From the NCBI GenBank assembly GCA_964389375.1, contig CAYMDP010000025.1:1-42770 (forward strand): 42,770 nt of DNA, in the 5' to 3' direction. Source of the stretch: CAYMDP01 sp964389375 (GTDB taxonomy: Bacteria; Bdellovibrionota; Bdellovibrionia; Bdellovibrionales; UBA1609). Within the stretch, counting starts at the first letter, position 1; each line of letters opens with the position of its first letter. The notes under the pieces were generated by a model. That model was not told the origin of the DNA. It saw only the letters and a list, made by a program, of their open reading frames with translations, and did no database searches. Shown one piece after another: positions 32,795 to 40,658 of this stretch. A program made the position numbers and the translations under genes.

Positions 32795-32813
32795 TTATCG
32801 CGGACCTTTTTTG

Positions 32814-32946
32814 TTTTCAGAGACTTTTTTCTACTTTAATAAGTGTCCGCCGAAGACTAGTTTCGCAGGGCGGTCCGAAGGACCGACCGAGAATGTCCGA
32901 CGGCTGAGGTGGAGCACTTATTAAAGTAGAAAAAAGTCTCTGAAAA
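32814..32946. repeat. long inverted repeat (32-bp perfect arms) between patatin and nuoN
   Basis: Left arm 32814-32845 (TTTTCAGAGACTTTTTTCTA... ending AAGTG) and right arm 32915-32946 are perfect reverse complements, with a 69-nt loop. The loop contains a small hairpin GGTCC-GAA-GGACC and a GACTAG. It lies 20 bp past the patatin stop and 59 bp from the convergent nuoN stop. Its arm sequence is unrelated to the elements at 23.7 and 27.5 kb, but the architecture is the same. Confidence 0.85.
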
Positions 32947-32949
32947 TAT

Positions 32950-32974
32950 CCCGAAGGGACTTCTATCTTTCGGG
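32950..32974 (-). terminator. possible terminator hairpin after nuoN
   Basis: On the minus strand CCCGAA and TTCGGG (32974-32969 with 32955-32950) form a 6-bp stem followed by ATATTTTC. It lies about 32 bp after the nuoN stop, next to the long inverted repeat. The T-run is poor, so this is tentative. Confidence 0.3.
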
Positions 32975-33005
32975 TCTATTAAAACCGGTGCTTGGCCGCA
33001 GAGGC

Positions 33006-34502
33006 CTAGACGAAGACTCTTTTTACAGCGCTTAAGACTCTTTCGAAGAGTGGGTCTGCGATAAGGCCTGTTAATACGACAAGGGCTGCACAAATTGCGA
33101 TCACCAACTGAGAAGACAGCTTTCCGACGTAAGCGGGCTCTTCCGTCGTGGCCGCGCTAGGCTTCATATACATTCCCACGATTGGGCGAAGGTAATAATA
33201 AACTGCAATCACAGAGCCAATCACACCCCAAAATGCTAGCCACCAAAAACCCTGATTGATTGCAGCGGAAAATATAAAAAACTTTCCGAAGAATCCAACC
33301 AATGGAGGAATTCCGGCAAGGCTTAATAAAAAGACGGTCAAACAAAGGGCCATCACCGGAGATTTTGAGGCAAAACCATCAAGGTCAGACAAAGATAGGC
33401 TGCTCTCTTCTTTTTGCTCACAATAAGAAACGACCGCAAAAGCCCCAAGAGTCATGAGGCTGTAAGCCACAACATAATAGCCCACACTTGCAGCACCTAG
33501 AAATCCGTTGGCTCCCCCAACTCCCGCCACAATCAAACCAATCAGGACATAGCCCGAATGGGCCACGCTTGAATAAGCAAGCATGCGTTTAACATTTGTC
33601 TGAATCACGGCCGCAATATTTCCGACCAAAATCGTTAATATCGCAAACCATTGAAGCACGTTCACCAAACCCACTGATCTTTCGACCAAAAAGGTATGAG
33701 TCGCCATAAATCTTAAGAAAAAAATCAAAAGGGCCGCTTTTGCTGCGGTTGCCATAAAACCCGAAATTGGCGTTGGGGCCCCTTGGTACACATCTGGGGT
33801 CCAGGCGTGAAAGGGGAAAACCGAAACCTTAAAGCAAAGCCCGACCACTAATAAAACCACTCCGAACAAAAACAGTCTATTTGTTGCCATTAGGTCTGCG
33901 GCCTGAGCAGTAATTTCAGGAAGGTAGGTTGCTCCGACCGTCCCATAGATAAAGGCCATCCCATACAAAAGAATTCCGGAGGCAAAGCTTCCAAGAATGA
34001 AATACTTAAACGCAGACTCTTTAGAAAGTCTGCGCTCGTTACTTAGCGCGATCAGGATATAGCTGCTTAAGGACGTCAGTTCGATTCCGATAAACAGAAT
34101 GATCAGATCGTTCGCCCAAACAACGGTCAACATTCCGATTGCAGCGTTTAAAAGCAAAAAGGTAAATTCAGAGAATTGACGCCCAGAACTTGCTAAATTT
34201 TCACGTGATAAAATCAAGGTTACTGCGGTTGCAAACAGTATCACTAGAGCCGAGATTTGTCCCAAGCCATCAAAGACCAAGGCGCCTTCGAAAGCCTTGC
34301 GGTCAAATCCTTGTTGAGCAATCATCACGCCGACACCCGCACAAATCAGACCCAAAACACCATACGACATCGTTACAATTGATGCCGGCTCTCGATTTCC
34401 TCTTAAGACTTTAACCGTAAGGGGCAAAAGACTTGCGAGAAACAAAATGATCATTGGGGAAACCAGAACTAAATCGACGAGTTCAAACTTAAAGTCCATC
34501 AT
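33006..34502 (-). CDS. nuoN: NADH-quinone oxidoreductase subunit N
   Basis: Antiporter-like proton-pumping subunit of respiratory complex I, in the inner membrane. At 498 aa (E. coli 485) it has about 14 predicted membrane helices. Conserved ion-channel segments include LFIGIELTSLSSYILIAL with the key glutamate, KVSVFPFHAWTPDVYQGAPT with the helix-7/8 lysine and tryptophan, and VKRMLAYSSVAHSGYVLIGL. It is the last gene of the minus-strand nuo cluster; its ATG is adjacent to the nuoM stop. A tandem ATG (34502 and 34499) leaves one codon of uncertainty. It converges on the patatin gene with a long inverted repeat between. Confidence 0.95.
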   Translation of the reverse strand: MMDFKFELVDLVLVSPMIILFLASLLPLTVKVLRGNREPASIVTMSYGVLGLICAGVGVMIAQQGFDRKAFEGALVFDGLGQISALVILFATAVTLILSRENLASSGRQFSEFTFLLLNAAIGMLTVVWANDLIILFIGIELTSLSSYILIALSNERRLSKESAFKYFILGSFASGILLYGMAFIYGTVGATYLPEITAQAADLMATNRLFLFGVVLLVVGLCFKVSVFPFHAWTPDVYQGAPTPISGFMATAAKAALLIFFLRFMATHTFLVERSVGLVNVLQWFAILTILVGNIAAVIQTNVKRMLAYSSVAHSGYVLIGLIVAGVGGANGFLGAASVGYYVVAYSLMTLGAFAVVSYCEQKEESSLSLSDLDGFASKSPVMALCLTVFLLSLAGIPPLVGFFGKFFIFSAAINQGFWWLAFWGVIGSVIAVYYYLRPIVGMYMKPSAATTEEPAYVGKLSSQLVIAICAALVVLTGLIADPLFERVLSAVKRVFV

Positions 34503-36080
34503 CTATTCCTGCCCCTTCGAACTGTTTTGCTCGTCTTGTCCTTCAGAACTATCTACTTTCACAGATTCTCCGGGAAGACTTATGCTGTAATTGCTTTTAT
34601 TCTCGACCAAATGCTCTAAACTTGCCTTCGAGTAAGACAAGAAGGTTTGCGGATAAAGCCCCATCCAAAACACCAAGACCACTAAGGGTGCCATCACGAA
34701 TATTTCTCGAGCATTCATATCAAGCCCAGAAGACTTATACTTTTGAACCAGCTCACCCTCAGGTCCAAAGAAAACTCTTTTCACCATCCACAACATATAA
34801 GCTGCGCCTAAAACAACACCGGTGACGGCGATGATTCCAAAAACTTTATTTGCTCCAAAAGCTCCCATCAAGATTAAGAATTCGCCGACAAAGCCATTGG
34901 TCATTGGAACCGCGATGCTAGACATCGTAATGATAATAAAGATGATAGTAAAAATTGGGGCCGCCACAGCAAGTCCACCGTATTTTGAAATTTCTCGGGA
35001 GTGGGTCCGCTCATAAATCATACCCACAAGTAAAAACAGCGCTCCTGTGCTAATTCCGTGGGCCAGCATCTGAAAGAGGCCCCCGGTCATTCCATAGATA
35101 TTCAAAGCAAACAGGCCTAAGACGACATAACCCATGTGGGAGACCGAAGAGTAAGCCACAAGTTTTTTAATGTCGGGTTGAACCATCGCAACCAGAGCGC
35201 CATATACAATACCAATGACCGCGAGAAATAAAAATAACCAGGCCCAATAAGCCGTCGCTTCAGGAAATAGCGGAATCGCAAAGCGCATAAAGCCGTAGGT
35301 TCCCATCTTCAACATCACTCCAGCCAAGATCACCGAGCCCGGGGTTGGTGCCTCAACGTGAGCATCAGGTAACCAAGTGTGAAACGGAAACATCGGAACT
35401 TTAATTGCGAAGGCCAGACAGAAAGCGAAAAACAATAAGGTCTGCGCATTAAAAAGTTCGCCACCAAAGAATGGAATCTCCAGGGCATAGAAATCGATTA
35501 AGCTGGCGCTCAGTTGTCCGCCATTGGCTTGTCCAACCATAATCATCATCGCAATGATACCAACAAGCATAAATAGAGAACCAAACATTGTGTAAATAAA
35601 GAACTTCATCGTGGCATAGAGCCTGCGCGCGCCACCCCAGATTCCAATCATAAAATACATCGGAATCAATGAGGCTTCGAAGAAGACATAAAATAAGATC
35701 ACGTCAAAGGCCAAGAAGGTCCCGATCATTGTTGAAGACAGAAGAAACAAACAAACATGAAAGCCCTTAACCTTCTCTGTAACACTGGTCCAGCTTCCAA
35801 GAATGGTCAGCGGCGCTAAAAAAGTCGTCAGCATCACAAGCCAAATTGAAATTCCGTCGATCCCAACAAAATAGCTGACGCCAATCATGTCAAACCACGG
35901 AACTTTTTCGACAAGCTGAAGTGAGGCCAAGCCCGGCTGAAATTGCTGAAGCATGATCAAACTGACCAAGAAGTGAGCCAAAGCAAGTGCCAAAGAGGTC
36001 GGCCGAACAAATCGCTCTGGCAAAGCCAGAATGATTAAAGAAAATAAAATTGGTAAAAAAATCAAAGCCGAAAGCAACAT
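34503..36080 (-). CDS. nuoM: NADH-quinone oxidoreductase subunit M
   Basis: Antiporter-like membrane subunit of complex I, 525 aa (E. coli 509). Typical segments are DVILFYVFFEASLIPMYFMI with the conserved glutamate, AIKVPMFPFHTWLPDAHVEA with the conserved lysine, and DIKKLVAYSSVSHMGYVVLG. It ends in a hydrophilic tail rich in Ser/Glu/Gln (VDSSEGQDEQNSSKGQE) beyond the last helix, which is not a usual NuoM feature. It is separated by 3 bp from nuoL and 0 bp from nuoN, so the genes are translated from one message. Confidence 0.96.
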   Translation of the reverse strand: MLLSALIFLPILFSLIILALPERFVRPTSLALALAHFLVSLIMLQQFQPGLASLQLVEKVPWFDMIGVSYFVGIDGISIWLVMLTTFLAPLTILGSWTSVTEKVKGFHVCLFLLSSTMIGTFLAFDVILFYVFFEASLIPMYFMIGIWGGARRLYATMKFFIYTMFGSLFMLVGIIAMMIMVGQANGGQLSASLIDFYALEIPFFGGELFNAQTLLFFAFCLAFAIKVPMFPFHTWLPDAHVEAPTPGSVILAGVMLKMGTYGFMRFAIPLFPEATAYWAWLFLFLAVIGIVYGALVAMVQPDIKKLVAYSSVSHMGYVVLGLFALNIYGMTGGLFQMLAHGISTGALFLLVGMIYERTHSREISKYGGLAVAAPIFTIIFIIITMSSIAVPMTNGFVGEFLILMGAFGANKVFGIIAVTGVVLGAAYMLWMVKRVFFGPEGELVQKYKSSGLDMNAREIFVMAPLVVLVFWMGLYPQTFLSYSKASLEHLVENKSNYSISLPGESVKVDSSEGQDEQNSSKGQE

Positions 36081-36083
36081 GAA

Positions 36084-38015
36084 CTACCCCGCCAACGCAT
36101 AAAGAATCGTAGCCACCAGACCAATCGCTATGTACATCCCGTATTGCTGAACATTTCCGTTTTGCATCGAGCGCAAGCCCGCGGCTGCGCTCTTCACAAG
36201 ATCTGCGGCCCAATAAGTCGTCTTATCTACGAAGTTCACATCCACATAGGCCCAAAGACCCTTGCTGGTCTCGACAAGTGGATCAATGATTCGCGCTTGG
36301 TAGAACTCATCAACTCGATATTTGTTCTCGACCAAATTATGAAGTCTTGGGAAGCGTGCAACAAAAGCTTTCGGCCGTTCTGGGTGAACAATATAAAAGT
36401 CATAGGCAAACCATGCCGCAAGTCCTGCAAGAGAAACCGAAACTCCCATCAATGCCCACTCGATCACCGCCGAAGAATGTGCAAGCTCAACCTTCGCCAT
36501 CAAGGGCGCAAGCCAATGCTCTAATATATTCGGTGGGTGCCCGGGCAAGACTTCACCAAGAATATGCGGAACTCCAAGCCAGCCACCAAAAACCGACAAA
36601 ATTGCAAGGATCACCAGAGGGATTGTCATCGAAGGAGGCGATTCGTGAGGATGGACTTCTTTGGGGACCCGACTTTTTCCCCAAAAAGTGAGCGCCATCA
36701 ATCGAGTCATATAAAAAGCCGTACAGGCGGCTGCGGTCACTCCGATCAACCAAAACACGGGGGATCCAAGTTGGGTTGCAAAGGCAAACCAAAGAATTTC
36801 ATCCTTACTAAAAAAGCCCGAGAAAAAGGGAGTCCCAATGATTGCAAGCCAGCCCATCAGGAAAGTGAAATGTGTAATCGGAAGATACTTCTTAAGCCCA
36901 CCCATCTTTCGGATGTCTTGCTCGCCTTCCATTGCATGAATCACACTTCCCGAGCCTAAGAACATTAAGGCCTTAAAGAAGGCGTGAGTCATCAGGTGAA
37001 AGATTGCTGCACCAAAGGCGCCGACACCGACTGCAAGAAACATATACCCCAGTTGAGACACCGTGGAGTAAGCCAGGATTTTTTTAATGTCCCATTGAGC
37101 CATGCCGACAGTTGCAGCGAATAGGGCCGTGAGTGCACCAATGATTGCAATCACAAGCATTACGTTCGGGGCCAAGATAAACAAACCATTTAAGCGCGCA
37201 ATCATATAGACACCTGCAGTGACCATGGTCGCAGCATGGATCAGGGCAGAAACCGGAGTTGGGCCGGCCATCGCATCAGGAAGCCAAACATAAAGAGGAA
37301 TCTGCGCCGACTTACCCGTTGCTCCGATAAACAAAAATAAACAGGCCAATGTGATTGGACCCACCCAGCCCGACTCAACTGTTCCCGGCAAGACCGCTAG
37401 TAAGTCCGCAAAGTGAACCGTTCCAAAGGTAAAAAATAAGACGAAGATTCCAAGCAAAAAGCCGGCGTCCCCAATTCGATTTGCAATAAAGGCCTTCATC
37501 CCGGCCGCAGCTTTTTCAGAATCAGAAAACCAAAATCCAATCAGAAGATAAGAGCAAAGACCAACGCCCTCCCAGCCCACAAACATAACTAAAAGATTAT
37601 CCCCTAAGATCAGAAGCAACATGTTGAACAAGAATAAGTTTAAGTAAGCAAAATACTTCGAGGGGCGCTCGTCATGAGACATATACCCAATACTAAAGAT
37701 GTGAATCAGGGTTCCTACACCCGTCACAACAAGGGCCATAACCGCACTCATTTGATCAAAAACAAAACCGGCCTTAACCGTAAACTGTCCAACTAAAATC
37801 CAGTTAAAAAACTGAACCGAAAGACTTCGAGCGGCCTCGGGCAAAGAAATTAGTTGTGCTGCTAATAAAACAGAACACAAAAAAGAAACTCCTGCGGCCA
37901 AACTCGCAATCGTTCCTGCAAGTTTGTAATTCGGATTTTTATACCTAAGGCCATTAAATAAAAAGCCCGCGACCGGCGCCAAGATCATCAGAAATATCAA
38001 AAATTCGTGATTCAT
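36084..38015 (-). CDS. nuoL: NADH-quinone oxidoreductase subunit L
   Basis: Largest antiporter-like subunit, 643 aa (E. coli 613), with about 16 helices and the long lateral helix HL in its C-terminal part. Landmarks: MFVGWEGVGLCSYLLIGFWF with the channel glutamate, TGKSAQIPLYVWLPDAMAGP with the conserved lysine, LIHAATMVTAGVYMIARLNG and WDIKKILAYSTVSQLGYMFL. The C-terminal segment YRVDEFYQARIIDP is typical of NuoL. It begins at ATG 38015 with AGGG nine bases upstream, 10 bp after the nuoK stop. Confidence 0.96.
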   Translation of the reverse strand: MNHEFLIFLMILAPVAGFLFNGLRYKNPNYKLAGTIASLAAGVSFLCSVLLAAQLISLPEAARSLSVQFFNWILVGQFTVKAGFVFDQMSAVMALVVTGVGTLIHIFSIGYMSHDERPSKYFAYLNLFLFNMLLLILGDNLLVMFVGWEGVGLCSYLLIGFWFSDSEKAAAGMKAFIANRIGDAGFLLGIFVLFFTFGTVHFADLLAVLPGTVESGWVGPITLACLFLFIGATGKSAQIPLYVWLPDAMAGPTPVSALIHAATMVTAGVYMIARLNGLFILAPNVMLVIAIIGALTALFAATVGMAQWDIKKILAYSTVSQLGYMFLAVGVGAFGAAIFHLMTHAFFKALMFLGSGSVIHAMEGEQDIRKMGGLKKYLPITHFTFLMGWLAIIGTPFFSGFFSKDEILWFAFATQLGSPVFWLIGVTAAACTAFYMTRLMALTFWGKSRVPKEVHPHESPPSMTIPLVILAILSVFGGWLGVPHILGEVLPGHPPNILEHWLAPLMAKVELAHSSAVIEWALMGVSVSLAGLAAWFAYDFYIVHPERPKAFVARFPRLHNLVENKYRVDEFYQARIIDPLVETSKGLWAYVDVNFVDKTTYWAADLVKSAAAGLRSMQNGNVQQYGMYIAIGLVATILYALAG

Positions 38016-38025
38016 TCTTTAAACC

Positions 38026-38352
38026 CTATCCTCTTAGCTGTTCGAAAAATTTGATATCGACTTGCTTGAAATTCTTGTAGATCATCACAACCAGAGCCAA
38101 GCCCACTGCGGCTTCGGCCGCCGCAATGGTCATTACAAAAAATACCATAATCTGGCCATTCAAATGACTCGCGTAAGCAGAGAAGGCGATAAAGGTTAAA
38201 TTGACCGCGTTTAACATCAACTCTATGCCCATCATCATCACAATCACATTTTTTCTCATCAGTACGGCGATCATCCCGAAAGAAAATAAAAGTGCCGCCA
38301 AGGCGAGATAGTGGTTCAATCCAACCTGAAGTAAAAACTCAATGCTTGGCAT
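38026..38352 (-). CDS. nuoK: NADH-quinone oxidoreductase subunit K
   Basis: Three-helix membrane subunit, 108 aa (E. coli 100). The conserved glutamates of the proton path are in MMMGIELMLNAVNL and AAAEAAVGLALVVMIY. The ATG at 38352 (MPSIEFLLQ) follows AAGGG and gives the expected length; a GTG at 38361 is possible. The start lies within nuoJ (14-bp overlap), indicating translational coupling. Confidence 0.95.
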   Translation of the reverse strand: MPSIEFLLQVGLNHYLALAALLFSFGMIAVLMRKNVIVMMMGIELMLNAVNLTFIAFSAYASHLNGQIMVFFVMTIAAAEAAVGLALVVMIYKNFKQVDIKFFEQLRG

Positions 38353-38872
38353 GTGTACCACCCTTCATTCGAGACATCGCCACAGCTCCAACCGCAACAA
38401 CCAGAAGCAGTACTCCAAGAAGTTCGAAGGCGAATAAGTATTTAGAAAAAAGCAGGATCGCTAAGTCTTTTGTCGTCTGCTGCGATTGCGCCACGGTTTC
38501 TGAACTGAGCGCCGAAGCCCCCAACAATTCGTTCGTGCTTCGCGCAGCCCCAATCACCAGTCCCGCCAACATTGCCGCCGCGGCGACCTTTGCGGCTCCC
38601 GAGAATATTCCCCTCGAAAAAGCGGCAACTTCAGTTTTAAGGTCAAAAAGCATAATCACGATAACAAACAAAACCATGACTGCGCCGGCGTATACAACCA
38701 GCTGCACGCCAGCTACAAACTGTGCGTTTAATGTAAAGAATATGAAGGCCAGATTCACCATTGTTAAAACAAGATAAAATGCCGACTGAATTGGATTCGG
38801 GGAAGAGATCGTCTTATACGCAAAAAGCAAAAGAGCGACCGCCAATAAATAAAAAACAATCCCACTAAGCAT
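38339..38872 (-). CDS. nuoJ: NADH-quinone oxidoreductase subunit J
   Basis: Membrane subunit of complex I, 177 aa with five helices (E. coli 184). The conserved segment VQLVVYAGAVMVLFVIVIML (helix 3 with its pi-bulge tyrosine) and SPNPIQSAFYLVL at the start identify it. A C-terminal basic tail (MSRMKGGTHAKH) follows the last helix. The ATG at 38872 lies three bases after the nuoH stop. In most complete nuo operons nuoI separates nuoH from nuoJ; here it is absent. Confidence 0.94.
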   Translation of the reverse strand: MLSGIVFYLLAVALLLFAYKTISSPNPIQSAFYLVLTMVNLAFIFFTLNAQFVAGVQLVVYAGAVMVLFVIVIMLFDLKTEVAAFSRGIFSGAAKVAAAAMLAGLVIGAARSTNELLGASALSSETVAQSQQTTKDLAILLFSKYLFAFELLGVLLLVVAVGAVAMSRMKGGTHAKH

Positions 38873-38875
38873 GGC

Positions 38876-40033
38876 CTAACCCCACTTTGTCCGCATGACG
38901 AAAATTACGATAGCCGTGATCACTGTGTTTGCCAGGGCCCACGGAAGCATTGTTTTCCAACCAAGATCCATTAGCTGATCATAACGAAAACGCGGCAAGG
39001 TCCAGCGAACCCAGATGAATATCCATAGAAAGAAAAGAACTTTCGCCAAGAACACTCCGTGCAAGACGAGGGAGGTTAAAATGGCGCTCGCATTAGGAGA
39101 AAAATCTGCGAACCACTGCGCGACAGATTCAGGAGTCAAAAATGGATAGATTGTGTAGCCGCCAAAAAAGAAGGTGACCATCAAGGCTGAGGCCACCATC
39201 ATATGGCCATATTCCCCGATATAAAACATATTCATTTTAATTCCGCCGTACTCGGTGTGGTATCCGGCGACGAGCTCTCCTTCGGCTTCGGGAAGGTCAA
39301 AGGGGAGACGGTTTGATTCGGCAAACATCGCCGCCATAAAAATCAGCGCGCCGAGCGGTTGATAAAAAATCCCCCAATTCGGAAGGGCTCCGAAGACGAT
39401 CGGCTCGCCTAAATAATCAAAAGTGAAGGGTCCGTTTTGGGCCGCAATGATTTCTGAAAAGCTGAAACTGTTGTATAAAAGAAGAACTCCCACAAGCGAA
39501 AGCCCAAGCGCAAGCTCGTAACTAATCGTTTGAGCCGAGGCGCGAAGCGCGCCGTAAAGCGAATATTTGTTTGAAGATCCGTAGCCGCCCATTAAAATCG
39601 CGTAGGCCGCAAGGGAAGACACCCCTAAAACAAAAACAATTCCAATCCCGATATCATAGCCTTGAAACAAAAATTCGTAAGGCCCCCACTGCTGTCCAAA
39701 CATTTCAAAAGGTTGAATTGATATGGGTGCTGAAAGAGGAATCGCATTAAAGGCAAGGGCCGCAGGAATTAAGGCGACGATGGGTGCCGTGTAAAACAAA
39801 AAACGGTGGCTGGCTGCGGGGATGAACTCTTCTTTAAATAGAAACTTCACAGCGTCTGCAAGAAGCTGGGTTAAACCCAAGGGTCCGATTCGATTGGGGC
39901 CCAAGCGGTTTTGAATAAAGGCTGATCCTCTACGTTCGACCCAAACCAAAACGGGCACAAGTTGCACCATCATTAAAAAAATGGCGACCATTTTTACAAA
40001 ATTTACGGTGACTTCAAAAATGTCAGAGCCCAT
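38876..40033 (-). CDS. nuoH: NADH-quinone oxidoreductase subunit H
   Basis: Membrane subunit forming much of the quinone-binding site, 385 aa (E. coli 325). Signatures: VWVERRGSAFIQNRLGPNRI, LLADAVKFLFKEEFIPA, FAESNRLPFDLPEAEGELVA and YHTEYGGIKMNMFYIGEY. An extra loop (about residues 190-235, with GPFTFDYLGEPIVFG) accounts for much of the added length. Its ATG directly abuts the nuoA stop, so the genes are translationally linked. Confidence 0.96.
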   Translation of the reverse strand: MGSDIFEVTVNFVKMVAIFLMMVQLVPVLVWVERRGSAFIQNRLGPNRIGPLGLTQLLADAVKFLFKEEFIPAASHRFLFYTAPIVALIPAALAFNAIPLSAPISIQPFEMFGQQWGPYEFLFQGYDIGIGIVFVLGVSSLAAYAILMGGYGSSNKYSLYGALRASAQTISYELALGLSLVGVLLLYNSFSFSEIIAAQNGPFTFDYLGEPIVFGALPNWGIFYQPLGALIFMAAMFAESNRLPFDLPEAEGELVAGYHTEYGGIKMNMFYIGEYGHMMVASALMVTFFFGGYTIYPFLTPESVAQWFADFSPNASAILTSLVLHGVFLAKVLFFLWIFIWVRWTLPRFRYDQLMDLGWKTMLPWALANTVITAIVIFVMRTKWG

Positions 40034-40405
40034 TTATTCCCACTCCAAGGCGCGTGATTTCACTTCCCAAAATAATCCGAAGATAAAAATAAAGATGAAG
40101 ACGGCCATGCTGGCAAAAATGTAAGTGCCATGCCCCGCCTCGATAAAATCTCCAAAGGCCAGGGCCCAGGGATACATAAAGATGATCTCAATATCAAAGA
40201 TGATGAACAAAATGGCCGTAAGATAAAAGCGAATTGGAATTTTGGTGTCATGCACATCTGTGCCTGGCAATCCACACTCGTAGGAATCGCTCTTCATCTT
40301 GGACTGTTTTGTCTTTGGCCCAAGCAAAGACGAACCGATCACGATCAAAAGACCGAAGATCACGACAAACAAAGTTAAGGCGAGGACCGGCACAAGCTGA
40401 ACCAT
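40034..40405 (-). CDS. nuoA: NADH-quinone oxidoreductase subunit A
   Basis: Three-helix membrane subunit at the junction of the two arms, 123 aa. The conserved loop KSDSYECGLPG with its cysteine, and KIPIRFYLTAILFIIFDIEI, identify it. The frame stays open far upstream (to 40696), but the upstream part has no NuoA similarity. GGGAG lies five bases before ATG 40405, which gives the family length, and a promoter is predicted just upstream. It is the first gene of nuoAHJKLMN. The next gene is nuoH rather than nuoB, so the peripheral-arm genes must lie elsewhere. Confidence 0.94.
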   Translation of the reverse strand: MVQLVPVLALTLFVVIFGLLIVIGSSLLGPKTKQSKMKSDSYECGLPGTDVHDTKIPIRFYLTAILFIIFDIEIIFMYPWALAFGDFIEAGHGTYIFASMAVFIFIFIFGLFWEVKSRALEWE

Positions 40406-40447
40406 AGCTGCTCCCATCTCTGACGTACACACTGCAGTAAGGGTATA

Positions 40448-40476
40448 TATATACAAAGGCCCATGGGAGAAACCAA
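40448..40476 (-). promoter_or_regulatory. predicted promoter of the nuoAHJKLMN operon
   Basis: On the minus strand TTGGTT (40476-40471) is followed after exactly 17 nt by TATATA (40453-40448). The -10 lies within a perfect 12-bp palindrome GTATATATATAC (40443-40454). The predicted start is near 40441, about 36 nt before the nuoA ATG. The remaining divergent region up to mfd (about 180 bp) shows no clear plus-strand promoter; TATTAT at 40594-40599 lacks a -35. Confidence 0.6.
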
Positions 40477-40658
40477 GAGATAACACCATCTCCTTTAAAT
40501 AATTCCCCACTCTTTTCCGCGGCCGCCGTCGACAAGAATCCCCCAACTTGGTAGAACAAGTTCGATGGTGCCGCCTAGAGCTCTGAGCCGGACTATTATG
40601 CGCCGCATTTAACATGTTCTGGGCCATGCTGGTTAATGGCTTATTCATAGGAAATAAC

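Noticed and set aside
40517..40533. Adjacent CCGCGG, GCGGCCGC and GTCGAC sequences resembling a cloning polylinker
   Set aside because: The flanks are ordinary intergenic sequence linking nuoA and mfd and no other vector-like sequence is present; most likely coincidence.
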